Assembly (NCBI GenBank): GCA_030535455.1
Contig: JAUNJY010000026.1
Coordinates: 1-60,166, forward strand
DNA: 60,166 nt
Source: a bacterium
GTDB taxonomy: Bacteria > Bacillota > Clostridia > Lachnospirales > Lachnospiraceae
Direction of reading: 5' to 3'
The translations under genes were made by a program, and so were the position numbers. The stretch's first letter is position 1. Each line of letters begins with the position of its first letter. Under the pieces are notes generated by a model. It worked only from the letters and a program-made list of their open reading frames with translations. It had not been told where the DNA came from and searched no databases. Below are positions 51,911-59,960 of this stretch, in pieces.

Positions 51911-52633
51911 TTGGGATTATATAAGAACATAATAGGACTTATATATCCACAACGATGTCCAATCTGTGAGAAGATTGTGCTTCCCAAAGGAGCATTTATC
52001 TGTTCGGAGTGTTATGACAAACTCCAATGGGTAAATGCTCCTTATTGTATGAAGTGTGGAAAGCCAATAGCAAGCAACTATAAGGAATACTGTTATGATT
52101 GTGAGAATAAGAACTTTCATTATGAGTATGGATATGGTATGTGGATATACGATGAAAACTTAAGAAGGTCCATCGTAGGCTTTAAGTATAAAAATCGCAG
52201 AGAATATGCAGATTTTTATATTCAGCAGCTGGTACTGCACTACAGAGAAAAGATTAACCGGATGCAGGTAGATGTGATTGCGCCTGTACCAGTACATAAA
52301 AAAAGATACCGTCAAAGAGGATATAACCAGGCTGCCATATTGGCGGAGGGATTAGGCCGAGAACTTGGTTATCCGGTAGAGGATGAGTTATTAGTGAGAT
52401 GCAAGTATACAGCACCTCAAAAGACACTAAATGATAAAGAACGTTTTCTTAATTTAGAGAAAGCGTTTAAGGTAAACAGGAAGAAGATATCCGAATATGT
52501 TGGGAAAAAGGTATTGCTTGTAGATGACATATATACCACAGGAAGTACCATTGAAGCCTGTACCAATGTGCTATTACAAGCAGGAGCAGCAAAGGTATAC
52601 TATATCAGCTTGTGTATAGGAAAAGGATATTAG
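51911..52633 (+). CDS. comF: ComF family phosphoribosyltransferase-like protein
   Basis: A 240-aa late competence-type protein. The N-terminus holds a double zinc ribbon (CPIC, CSEC, CMKC, CYDC). The C-terminus is a PRTase fold with VLLVDDIYTTGSTIEAC. It starts at a TTG after GGGAGA. In Bacillus comF lies in the comFA-yvyF-flgM region; here comF is again followed by yvyF, although comFA and flgM are absent. Confidence 0.92.
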   Translation: MGLYKNIIGLIYPQRCPICEKIVLPKGAFICSECYDKLQWVNAPYCMKCGKPIASNYKEYCYDCENKNFHYEYGYGMWIYDENLRRSIVGFKYKNRREYADFYIQQLVLHYREKINRMQVDVIAPVPVHKKRYRQRGYNQAAILAEGLGRELGYPVEDELLVRCKYTAPQKTLNDKERFLNLEKAFKVNRKKISEYVGKKVLLVDDIYTTGSTIEACTNVLLQAGAAKVYYISLCIGKGY

Positions 52634-52644
52634 GAGGAATACAA

Positions 52645-53046
52645 ATGGACGTAAGAAATTGTAAAAGTTGCGGAAAACTATTTAACTATTTTGGAGGACA
52701 ACAGTTTTGTCCAATATGTTTAAATGAATTAGAAGAGAAGTTTAAGGTGATAAAAGATTATATTTATGATCATCCAGAAGCAGATGTACAGGAAATCTCA
52801 ACTGAGTTCCAAGTGGGAATACCAATCATACACCGCTGGATAAGGGAAGAACGTCTTTCATTTTCTGAGAACTCAGCAATCGGACTGGAATGTGAAGGGT
52901 GCGGAGTGACAATCAAGACTGGCCGCTTCTGTAAGAAATGCAAGAATGATCTGACACATGGATTTGCTAATGCATTTACCAAGCAAGCACCTGTTAAGAG
53001 AGAAGAGAAGACCGTTGCAAGTCCTAAGATGAGATTTTTTAAATAA
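52645..53046 (+). CDS. yvyF: Flagellar operon protein, YvyF/TIGR03826-like
   Basis: A 133-aa protein with two zinc-finger pairs: CKSCGKLF with CPIC at the N-terminus, and CEGCGV with CKKC near the C-terminus. Between them is a helix-turn-helix-like region (DVQEISTEFQVGIPIIHRWI). The start at 52645 follows AGGAGGAA, the stop of comF lying within that site. YvyF proteins sit beside flagellar regulators, and a MerR-like DNA-binding role has been suggested. Confidence 0.85.
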   Translation: MDVRNCKSCGKLFNYFGGQQFCPICLNELEEKFKVIKDYIYDHPEADVQEISTEFQVGIPIIHRWIREERLSFSENSAIGLECEGCGVTIKTGRFCKKCKNDLTHGFANAFTKQAPVKREEKTVASPKMRFFK

Positions 53047-53048
53047 GC

Positions 53049-53091
53049 AAAAAGACGGGAGTTCCAATTAACTGGAACTCCCGTCTTTTTT
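53049..53091. terminator. Bidirectional terminator
   Basis: AAAAAGACGGGAGTTCCA and TGGAACTCCCGTCTTTTT form a perfect 18-bp stem with a 6-nt loop between convergent genes. A small hairpin GGCAA/TTGCC follows at 53095-53106. Confidence 0.92.
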
Positions 53092-53152
53092 GTGGCAAAG
53101 TTGCCAGGCTTTATGCTACAGGACATGATCCGGCAGCAGACTAAAGCCAATA

Positions 53153-54001
53153 TTATAGTTTATAAGAGCCTTTTTCATCCTGACGAATTTTGTTTTCTTT
53201 CATTAATCGTCCAAGAGCTCTTTTGAATGCATTTTTACTTAGGTTGAATTCTTTCTTAATTGCTTCTGGAGCAGACTTATCATTGAAAGGAATAAATCCG
53301 TTATTAGCAGTTAAGGAATTATAGATTAAAGTAGCATCATCATCCATTTGGATATAAGTTTTTTCACGTAGGCTAAGATCTAATTTTCCATCTTCTCTTA
53401 CGTTGCTGACACGAGCCTCAATTGTCTGACCAACACGTACTGGCTCAAATAATTGTTGTCTTGTGATTAAGCCGGAGTATTTTTCGTCAACTGCAACGAA
53501 TGCACCGAATTGTTCGCTGATTTCATAAACCATACCAGATACTTTGTCATCTTTTTTGTATGGAGAGTCTGTGCTTAAGTATTCGTATACTTTCATTGTT
53601 GCACAAAGACGATCACTCTTATCGATATATAAAGTAACTAAGGCTTGTTCTCCTTGTTTTACTTTATCTGTTTGCTCTTTAAATGGTAAGAATAAATCTT
53701 TTGCAAGTCCCCAGTCAAGGAATGCACCGATTGTTCCAACTTCTTTTACATTTAATTTATTTACTTGTCCCATTACTAATGTTGGAGTCATACGAGTAGC
53801 GATTAGGCGGTCTTCGCTATCTTTGTAAATAAATACGGAAATTGTATCTCCGACTTTTGTATGTTCTGGAACCTGGCTTTTTGGTAAAAGCACTTTATCG
53901 TTAGAAGTTTCTTCTGTTGCTAAGTAAACACCGAAATCTGTTGTTTTTACAACGAGAAGTGTTTGTTGTTCTCCAAGTGAAATTGTTTTGTTAATGCTCA
54001 T
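53153..54001 (-). CDS. cvfB: CvfB-type S1 RNA-binding protein
   Basis: A 282-aa cytoplasmic RNA-binding protein of the CvfB/YitL family. Three S1-like OB domains (residues about 5-70, 72-135 and 145-215, with GTIGAFLDWGLAKDLFLP and SGMVYEISEQFGAFV) precede a winged helix (about 220-282, LSKNAFKRALGRLMKENKI). CvfB in Staphylococcus affects virulence gene and RNA levels. Codon bias is fairly strong. The gene starts 13 bases after the thioesterase stop, so they share a transcript. Confidence 0.9.
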   Translation of the reverse strand: MSINKTISLGEQQTLLVVKTTDFGVYLATEETSNDKVLLPKSQVPEHTKVGDTISVFIYKDSEDRLIATRMTPTLVMGQVNKLNVKEVGTIGAFLDWGLAKDLFLPFKEQTDKVKQGEQALVTLYIDKSDRLCATMKVYEYLSTDSPYKKDDKVSGMVYEISEQFGAFVAVDEKYSGLITRQQLFEPVRVGQTIEARVSNVREDGKLDLSLREKTYIQMDDDATLIYNSLTANNGFIPFNDKSAPEAIKKEFNLSKNAFKRALGRLMKENKIRQDEKGSYKL

Positions 54002-54014
54002 GTAGTAAATCTCC

Positions 54015-54722
54015 TTATTTCTTTATGAAAATGACAACGCAGTAAGGGTAATCATCAGTTCCTGCAAGTACCACTGTACATTTGTTGTCTTCTATTGTGA
54101 CCTTTGGAATAATTGTATCGGATAAAACGGCAGATTTTCTATACTCTGCACGCATCTCTTTAATTTCAAAATCTTCAGGAAGATAATCAGTAGCCATCTT
54201 TATATATTGACCATTGTTTACGTGGTTATTCGTATCAAGATTACTTTTTGTAACTGAAAATGCTTCATGAGTGGTATAGTTTTCAGGAACCGGAATTTTG
54301 CGAGGAGCTTTCTCCATCGGATATTTTTCTTCCAGTTCATATTTTATAAGCTCTTCCTCTGTTAGTTTGGTAGGGCGCATGCGCTTCGTATCCATCAGAA
54401 CCCAGATAGAATTAGCGACAGCCAGAAGTTCACCCTCTTCTGTTTCCATTTTAAAATTACGGTAGCCAAACATGGTTTTAAATTCATAAGGCCAAGTACT
54501 TATAATGATTTTTTCATTTAATTTTGGGAAACGAGTTATGACGATTTGCCAGTTTGTGATAATCCAGACACGGTTAGTTGCGTTTAAATAATCAATGCCA
54601 ACACCAACATCTTCTGATTGGAATGTACTGCAATCTTGGAAATAGTTTATGATGCCAGCTAAATCAAGCTTTCTGTTTGGATCAATTTCACTATAACGAA
54701 CTCGACTTTGAAATGAATACAT
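54015..54722 (-). CDS. Acyl-ACP thioesterase, FatA-like
   Basis: A 235-aa double hotdog-fold thioesterase that releases fatty acids from acyl carrier protein. The N-terminal hotdog holds the RVRYSEIDPNRKLDLAGIINYFQD block; the C-terminal one holds KSNLDTNNHVNNGQYIKMA, with the catalytic Asp/Asn/His cluster. The start at 54722 (MYSFQSRVR) follows AAAGGAG; a start at 54746 lies before that site. Confidence 0.9.
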   Translation of the reverse strand: MYSFQSRVRYSEIDPNRKLDLAGIINYFQDCSTFQSEDVGVGIDYLNATNRVWIITNWQIVITRFPKLNEKIIISTWPYEFKTMFGYRNFKMETEEGELLAVANSIWVLMDTKRMRPTKLTEEELIKYELEEKYPMEKAPRKIPVPENYTTHEAFSVTKSNLDTNNHVNNGQYIKMATDYLPEDFEIKEMRAEYRKSAVLSDTIIPKVTIEDNKCTVVLAGTDDYPYCVVIFIKK

Positions 54723-54870
54723 AATTAACTCCTTTGTTATTGACATTGTTGTAATTATAACATTTTATAGGAAAAATACAATAGAAATGACGGGAAATGG
54801 GTACTGGACTGGTTTTTTTATGAAAAAAAGTATATAATAAGGAAGAAAACCATTAAAAGGAGTAAAAATA

Positions 54871-55248
54871 ATGAAAAAGATAATTAACACTGAAAAGGCA
54901 CCAGCAGCAATTGGTCCATACTCTCAAGCAATCGAAGTAAACAACATGGTATTTACTTCAGGTGTAATTCCAATTGATCCAACAACTAACACATTAGTAA
55001 CAGGACCAATCGAAGAACAAGCAGAGCAAGTTCTTTTAAACTTATCAAACTTATTAGAAGCAGCAGGAACAAGTACAGATAACGTAATCAAGACTGTTGT
55101 ATTCATTAAAGATATGAATGATTTTGCAAAAGTAAACGAAGTTTATTCTAAATACTTTACAAAAGATTTCCCAGCAAGATCATGTGTAGAAGTTGCAAGA
55201 CTTCCTAAAGATGTTCTTATTGAAGTAGAAGCAATTGCAGTAAAATAA
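54871..55248 (+). CDS. ridA: RidA family reactive intermediate deaminase
   Basis: A 125-aa enzyme that hydrolyses reactive enamines and imines from PLP enzymes. The signature AAIGPYSQAIEVNNMVFTSG is at the N-terminus, and the catalytic Arg is in DFPARSCVEVARLP, with the last Glu in LIEVEAIA. An AAAGGAG site precedes the ATG. Codon bias is strong. Confidence 0.95.
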   Translation: MKKIINTEKAPAAIGPYSQAIEVNNMVFTSGVIPIDPTTNTLVTGPIEEQAEQVLLNLSNLLEAAGTSTDNVIKTVVFIKDMNDFAKVNEVYSKYFTKDFPARSCVEVARLPKDVLIEVEAIAVK

Positions 55249-55286
55249 TTGATTGTTGGGGGACAATCGTAAGGAGGCTTTAAGGT

Positions 55287-56267
55287 TTGAATAATAAAAA
55301 CAGCGTGATAAAGGGAAATGCCCTATTTTTCGTGATTATCATTAATTATTTAATCTTGAATATCGGACTAAATATAATAGTAGGGATTTTCAATATCCAA
55401 TTAACATATATTGAAAGCATACTGATTGCACAAATCGGATATGCATTCCCTGCCATTGTATATGCATTTTCAAGAAAACGACCAGTAAGAAATCATATAC
55501 GATTAAGAAAAATAAATCTGCTTACGATTTTACTTCTAATTATATTTGCATTTGCAATTATGCCGCTAATGACATTTATAAATTCGTTATCCCTTCTTAT
55601 TGGACATAATACAATAGGAAGCACGATAACAGGAATGCTAGAGCAGACGAACTTTGTGTGGTGTCTGCTGGCAATCGGAGTATTGCCGGCAGTTATGGAA
55701 GAGTTCGTGTATCGTGGTGTGATTTATAATGAACAACGGGAAGGAAATATGGTTAAGGCTATTTTATGCAGTGGTCTGTTCTTTGGATTACTTCATATGA
55801 ATATCAACCAGTTCTCCTATGCATTTGTGTTAGGTGCAATCTTTGCAATCTTGACAGAAGCTACGGGGACCATTCTGAGTTCTATGATTGTACATGCTAC
55901 AATAAACTCGTTCTCAGTGAGTCTGTCAAAAATACAGCCTTATCTTGTAGAACGATTAAATCAGATACAGCAAAATGCAGGACAGGAAGTAACTCCAATT
56001 AAAGATACTCTGTCTAGAGCGGATATTATACAGCTGCTTCCATCGTACTTTATATCAGCAGTGTTTTCTGCAGCATTTTCTGCATTTATTGTATATTTAA
56101 TTGTAAAATATAATAAACGTGAAAAGGAAGTAAAGCAGATTATTGCTTCAACTCCGGAAGAAAAAAGCAGAAGAAAACAAGTAGCATTTGCAGACGTATG
56201 GTTTATCCTAGCAGTAACCATATGTGTGGTAATCATGCTAAGCAGAGAAATAAGTCATTGGATATAG
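55287..56267 (+). CDS. CPBP family intramembrane metalloprotease
   Basis: A 326-aa membrane protein with eight or so helices. The Abi/CPBP motifs are EEFVYRG (Glu-Glu-x3-Arg) around residue 143, FGLLHMNINQF with His, and IVHATINSF with His/Asn. The family includes CAAX prenyl proteases and bacteriocin-immunity proteins; the substrate is unknown. It starts at a TTG 9 bases after AAGGAGG. Confidence 0.87.
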   Translation: MNNKNSVIKGNALFFVIIINYLILNIGLNIIVGIFNIQLTYIESILIAQIGYAFPAIVYAFSRKRPVRNHIRLRKINLLTILLLIIFAFAIMPLMTFINSLSLLIGHNTIGSTITGMLEQTNFVWCLLAIGVLPAVMEEFVYRGVIYNEQREGNMVKAILCSGLFFGLLHMNINQFSYAFVLGAIFAILTEATGTILSSMIVHATINSFSVSLSKIQPYLVERLNQIQQNAGQEVTPIKDTLSRADIIQLLPSYFISAVFSAAFSAFIVYLIVKYNKREKEVKQIIASTPEEKSRRKQVAFADVWFILAVTICVVIMLSREISHWI

Positions 56268-56272
56268 TATAA

Positions 56273-56312
56273 AAAAAGGAATGTAACATGTTCGTATGTT
56301 ACATTCCTTTTT
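56273..56312. terminator. Bidirectional terminator
   Basis: GGAATGTAACAT and ATGTTACATTCC with flanking A and T tracts form a strong stem between the convergent CPBP and yjfB-like genes. Confidence 0.9.
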
Positions 56313-56316
56313 GATT

Positions 56317-56493
56317 CTAAAGCTTAATGTCAATATGCTGTCCTACGTTAGGATCAACAGACTCTTCTAACATGGCAGTCATAGCGTCGCCAGTAGCCTC
56401 AACTTGGTCTAAGCTTTTAGATAGCATGCCGATGCTGATCGCAGAAGAAAGACTAGATTGGCTCATTGCGATTGAAAGTGATGCAATATCCAT
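56317..56493 (-). CDS. YjfB-type putative motility protein, 58 aa
   Basis: A small protein MDIASLSIAMSQSSLSSAIS onward, ending VGQHIDIKL, matching the YjfB_motility type of Bacillus. The start at 56493 follows GGAAAGGAG by 9 bases; the ATG at 56499 is too close to it. A SigD-like promoter lies upstream, so the gene is probably coexpressed with late flagellar genes. The molecular role is unknown. Confidence 0.82.
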   Translation of the reverse strand: MDIASLSIAMSQSSLSSAISIGMLSKSLDQVEATGDAMTAMLEESVDPNVGQHIDIKL

Positions 56494-56522
56494 ACACATA
56501 CACTCCTTTCCTTATATAATAC

Positions 56523-56549
56523 ATATCGGAATAGAAAAGAGATGTCTTA
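56523..56549 (-). promoter_or_regulatory. SigD promoter for yjfB-like gene
   Basis: On the minus strand TAAG, exactly 15 bases, then TCCGATAT. It differs from TAAA-N15-GCCGATAT at one base in each box. Confidence 0.72.
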
Positions 56550-56669
56550 ACCGAAAAAGAGTATCAAGTGATATTTCTAAAAAGTTAATAGAATGTTACA
56601 AAAATAATCAAAAAAGTTATTAATTACATAATATTCGTAAAGAAAATTCCATAAAATACATTGGTTTTA

Positions 56670-56704
56670 TTGACAGCGTTAACCAACTTTGTTATACTAA
56701 AGTT
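56670..56704 (+). promoter_or_regulatory. SigA promoter of the NlpC/P60 gene with inverted repeat
   Basis: TTGACA (56670-56675) and TATACT (56693-56698) are 17 bases apart. The inverted repeat AACTTT-N8-AAAGTT (56685-56704) spans the -10, and TTGGTT/AACCAA (56661-56686) spans the -35. These could be operator sites. Confidence 0.72.
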
Positions 56705-56766
56705 AAGATATTTAACAATTTTGTAATAATTAGAATATAACTTTTAGATAAATTGGAGGCTAAAGT

Positions 56767-58146
56767 ATGAATAAGGCTAGATTATGGAAATCTACCATTG
56801 GTATGACTTCCGCATTGGCATTGTTTATGTCAGTTAATACAGTATCTGTAAGTGCAACACCTGCCAATACAGATAATAGTCAAAACGTAACAGTTTCTTC
56901 AGCAATAGACGGATCTGCAAATTCATTAGCAGGAATTTCATTATCATTAGAGAATTACTATGCTGATAGTTTAAATAATATAGATGTTGCCGATGATGTG
57001 GCAGCACAAAATACAAAAGCAGCGGCAGCAACTGCAACAGCAGAAGCAAAAGTGGCTGAAGAGAATAAAGAAGAAGTAAAAAAAGAAAGCAAATATGCTA
57101 ACACAGGTATTGCAATCGTTAATAAATATGTAAACATTAGAAAAAAACCTACAACAGATAGTGACGTAGTTGGTAAGCTTTACAAAGGCGGATCTGCGAA
57201 AGTTCTTAAAGTTTCTGGAGATTGGGTTAAGATTGAGTCTGGTTCGGTTACTGGATACATAATGAAAGATTACTTAGCAATTGGCGAAGATGCTGAAAAA
57301 GTTGCTGAGGAATACGGACGTGTATACATGGTAGTTAAAACTGAGACATTACGTCTTAGAGAAAAGAAAAGTACAGACAGCAAGATTATCACATTACTAG
57401 CAGGCGACGAAAAGTATGATGTAATCGGCTATAATGATAAATGGGTAAAAGTAAAAGTAGACGATGAAGTTGGTTATGTAGCTAAAGAATTCGTAAGTGT
57501 TAAGGTTAAATTTACAAAAGCGATTTCCATTAAAGAGGAACAAGAAGCAGCAGCAAAGAAAGCAGCTCAAGAAGCAGCAATCGCAGCAGAAGAAGCAAGA
57601 AGACGTGAAGAAGCACAAGCGCAAGCACAAGCAAGCAGTAGCTCTTCAAGCTCAAGCTCTAGTTCAAGTTCATCATCAAGCAGACCAAGCAGCTCATCAA
57701 GTTCAAGCTCTAGTTCAAGTTCATCATCAACAAGCAGACCAAGCAGTTCATCAAGCTCATCAAGCTCATCCAGTACAACTTCTTCAAGCAAGTCTGGAAG
57801 CTCAGTAGCAAGTTATGCAACTCAATTTGTTGGTAATAGCTATAGATGGGGCGGTACAAGCTTAACAAACGGTACTGACTGTTCTGGATTTACAATGTCT
57901 GTATATAGACATTTTGGTATCAGTATCCCTAGAACATCTTCTTCTCAAGCTGGTGCTGGAAGAAGTGTAAGTACAAGCAGCTTACAAGCTGGAGATTTGG
58001 TATTCTATGGTAGTGGTGGATCTATTAGCCATGTAGCAATCTACATTGGCGGTGGAAAAATCGTTCATGCAAGTAATAGAAGAGATGGTATTAAAATTTC
58101 AAGTGTAAACTACAAAACTCCAATCTGTGCGAGAAGAGTTTTATAA
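56767..58146 (+). CDS. Secreted NlpC/P60 peptidoglycan hydrolase with SH3 domains
   Basis: A 459-aa cell-wall endopeptidase. Residues 1-31 are a signal peptide. Two SH3b domains follow (about 115-175 and 190-245, VNIRKKPTTDSDVVG and LRLREKKSTDSKIIT), then an Ala/Glu-rich helix and a Ser-rich linker (about 290-340) with a repeated SSSRPSSS unit. The C-terminal NlpC/P60 domain has the catalytic Cys in GTDCSGFTMSVYRHFG and His in ISHVAIYIGGG, with a further His in KIVHASN. It would cut stem-peptide links during growth or division. Confidence 0.92.
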   Translation: MNKARLWKSTIGMTSALALFMSVNTVSVSATPANTDNSQNVTVSSAIDGSANSLAGISLSLENYYADSLNNIDVADDVAAQNTKAAAATATAEAKVAEENKEEVKKESKYANTGIAIVNKYVNIRKKPTTDSDVVGKLYKGGSAKVLKVSGDWVKIESGSVTGYIMKDYLAIGEDAEKVAEEYGRVYMVVKTETLRLREKKSTDSKIITLLAGDEKYDVIGYNDKWVKVKVDDEVGYVAKEFVSVKVKFTKAISIKEEQEAAAKKAAQEAAIAAEEARRREEAQAQAQASSSSSSSSSSSSSSSSRPSSSSSSSSSSSSSSTSRPSSSSSSSSSSSTTSSSKSGSSVASYATQFVGNSYRWGGTSLTNGTDCSGFTMSVYRHFGISIPRTSSSQAGAGRSVSTSSLQAGDLVFYGSGGSISHVAIYIGGGKIVHASNRRDGIKISSVNYKTPICARRVL

Positions 58147-58151
58147 TATAG

Positions 58152-58184
58152 AAAGCAGTCCTAGAGATAGGGCTGCTTTTTTTG
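58152..58184 (+). terminator. Terminator of the NlpC/P60 gene
   Basis: AAAGCAGTCCTA pairs with TAGGGCTGCTTT (one G-U), followed by T. Confidence 0.88.
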
Positions 58185-58296
58185 TGTAAGAATACTTTAT
58201 TTTGAATTTTTATATGGAAAAATATGTAATAAATGGTATAATGAGTATAGCTAATTGTTAATAGATGACACAAAATCGATTATTAGGAGGAATAAT

Positions 58297-58662
58297 ATGC
58301 ATCTGCAGGATCGTAGAAAGGATAAAAGGCTTCCCATAGAATTACATTTAGAAATAAACCATATGTTTCGTCAAGGAGAAGAAGTAATAGATAATATGGA
58401 TGCCCAAATTGATGTAATCAATATCTCAAGGTCTGGAATTGGATTTATAAGCAAGGCATTCTTGCCAATTGATTATTACTTTAATGCTAGAATTACTTTA
58501 AGTCCAAAGGAGTTTTTCTTTGCAGTGATTAAGATTAACCGAAAACGACAAACGGAGGAAAGTAATTATTTGTATGGGGCAGAATTTGTTGGCTTAGCGC
58601 CATTTCTTGCAGATAAGATAGATGTGTATGAACAAGGCTTATATGAAAAAGTAATGAAATAA
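58297..58662 (+). CDS. Single-domain PilZ protein
   Basis: A 121-aa PilZ domain protein. The c-di-GMP-binding RxxxR is in DRRKDKRLPIEL near the N-terminus, and the second motif (D/N)xSxxG is NISRSGIG. It would sense c-di-GMP, perhaps to alter motility or wall processes. The ATG at 58297 follows AGGAGG by 6 bases; a reading from 58255 is unlikely. No enzymatic domain is attached. Confidence 0.88.
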   Translation: MHLQDRRKDKRLPIELHLEINHMFRQGEEVIDNMDAQIDVINISRSGIGFISKAFLPIDYYFNARITLSPKEFFFAVIKINRKRQTEESNYLYGAEFVGLAPFLADKIDVYEQGLYEKVMK

Positions 58663-58781
58663 TACATTTAAATAAGTAATATAATCTATTACAATAGTTA
58701 GAATACTATATTACTTTCAATAGAGTTAGTAAAGTGTTAGAATATTTGTTTTGGCCATTATTTCATAGTATAGCAAGTGAA

Positions 58782-58798
58782 TTGTGCAAATTGCACAA
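58782..58798. promoter_or_regulatory. Inverted repeat, possible operator
   Basis: TTGTGCAA-A-TTGCACAA is a perfect palindrome in the non-coding stretch 58663-59368. No promoter is evident at it. Confidence 0.3.
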
Positions 58799-58844
58799 AA
58801 AAGAAAGTATTATATAGTTCTATATTCCGGGAGAAAATGACAGA

Positions 58845-58952
58845 TGTGGATAGACTGGATAAAACAATCCACATGTGAACTCATGATAAAATCAATAAAA
58901 TTGAGTTATGCACCAAGTTATCCACTTTATCCACAAGTTAATGTGTGGAAAA
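58845..58952. promoter_or_regulatory. DnaA-box cluster
   Basis: Five sites fit or nearly fit the DnaA box TTATCCACA: TTATCCACA exactly at 58927-58935; TTATCCACT at 58918-58926; inverted CTATCCACA at 58845-58853 and inverted TTTTCCACA at 58944-58952; and a weaker CAATCCACA at 58865-58873. AT-rich sequence follows. The stretch between the pilZ and hpf genes (58663-59368) otherwise holds only the palindrome, the hpf promoter and its leader. Confidence 0.7.
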
Positions 58953-59177
58953 TGGGCTTCATAATTATTGTCAAGTTCGAATGTTTGTTTTGTTGTAAAT
59001 GATAAATCACCTGAAATTTAAATTAATAGTTTTACTTGTTACTAAAAATGAATTGTCATGAAACTTAATGAAATAATGTAAATTATAAGCATAATTGTAA
59101 AATTAGTCACAGTTATTAGTGAATATCAATATATAAGTATTACTCACTAAAAATAACAGACTTAATTTGGATATGGG

Positions 59178-59206
59178 TTGATATCTTTGGATAAGATTGC
59201 TATAAT
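59178..59206 (+). promoter_or_regulatory. SigA promoter of hpf
   Basis: TTGATA (59178-59183) and TATAAT (59201-59206) are 17 bases apart. The resulting leader is about 155 bases and contains a nested inverted repeat: CTTTTATAAGT/ACTTATAAAAG (59278-59347) with CATATT/AATATG inside. Confidence 0.75.
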
Positions 59207-59368
59207 ATTATTAAATAATACATAGTTCTTCAATTTACATAGCCTTATCAGAATGACGTTGTATTAGGATAAAAAAGCTTTTATAAGTACATAACTCATA
59301 TTAGAATATAGCCACACATCCCAATATGGAAACTCCACTTATAAAAGTTAAAAAAGGAGTTGGATCTT

Positions 59369-59899
59369 ATGAAATATATTATTAGCGGTAAGAACATTGA
59401 GGTAACAAATGGTTTGAAGTCAGCAGTATATGAGAAGATCGGTAAGCTTGAAAAATTCTTTACTGATGAGACGGAGGTTCATGTTACTTTAAGTGTTCAA
59501 AAGGACAGACAAAAGATTGAAGTAACAATTCCAGTGAAAGGAAACATTATACGTGCAGAACAAACAAGCACGGATATGTATGTATCTATCGATTTAGTTG
59601 AAGAAGTAATAGAACGCCAACTTAAAAAGTACAAAAACAAATTGACCCTACATAAACAACAGGCGGCAATCAATTTTAATTCTGCTTTTATTGAAGAAGA
59701 TGATGACGATGATGAAGCAATCAATATCATTCGTTCAAAACATTTTGCAATGAAGCCGATGGATGCCGAAGAAGCCTGTGTTCAGATGGAGCTTTTAGGC
59801 CATGCCTTTTATGTATTTAGAAATGCAGATACAGATGAAGTAAATGTAGTATATAAAAGAAAAGGCAATACGTATGGACTGATTGAACCAGAATTTTAA
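59369..59899 (+). CDS. hpf: Long-form ribosome hibernation promoting factor
   Basis: A 176-aa protein that dimerises 70S ribosomes into inactive 100S particles. The N-terminal HPF/RaiA domain (about residues 1-100, MKYIISGKNIEVTNGLKSAV, then VEEVIERQLKKYKNKL) is joined by an acidic linker (EEDDDDDE) to the C-terminal dimerisation domain (VQMELLGHAFYVFRNADTDEVNVVYKRK). The ATG at 59369 follows AAAGGAG by 9 bases; an in-frame TTG at 59360 overlaps that site. Confidence 0.95.
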   Translation: MKYIISGKNIEVTNGLKSAVYEKIGKLEKFFTDETEVHVTLSVQKDRQKIEVTIPVKGNIIRAEQTSTDMYVSIDLVEEVIERQLKKYKNKLTLHKQQAAINFNSAFIEEDDDDDEAINIIRSKHFAMKPMDAEEACVQMELLGHAFYVFRNADTDEVNVVYKRKGNTYGLIEPEF

Positions 59900-59921
59900 A
59901 AAATAAAAATTTGAATATAAT

Positions 59922-59960
59922 AAAAAAGGGAAGCTAAGTAATGTTAGCTTTCCTTTTTTT
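59922..59960. terminator. Terminator of hpf
   Basis: AAAAAAGG and AAGCTAA pair with TTAGCTT and CCTTTTTT with one bulge, followed by T. The remaining 200 bases of the window (59961-60166) show no gene; the promoter of a downstream gene may lie there. Confidence 0.85.

Noticed and set aside
57497-57808. 103-codon frame with Gln/His-rich product
   Set aside because: It is the shifted reading of the repetitive Ser-rich linker of the wall hydrolase.
58845-58952. Chromosomal origin of replication
   Set aside because: DnaA boxes are present, but dnaA, dnaN, rpmH, gyrase genes and a recognisable unwinding trio are absent; I treat it as a DnaA-box cluster.
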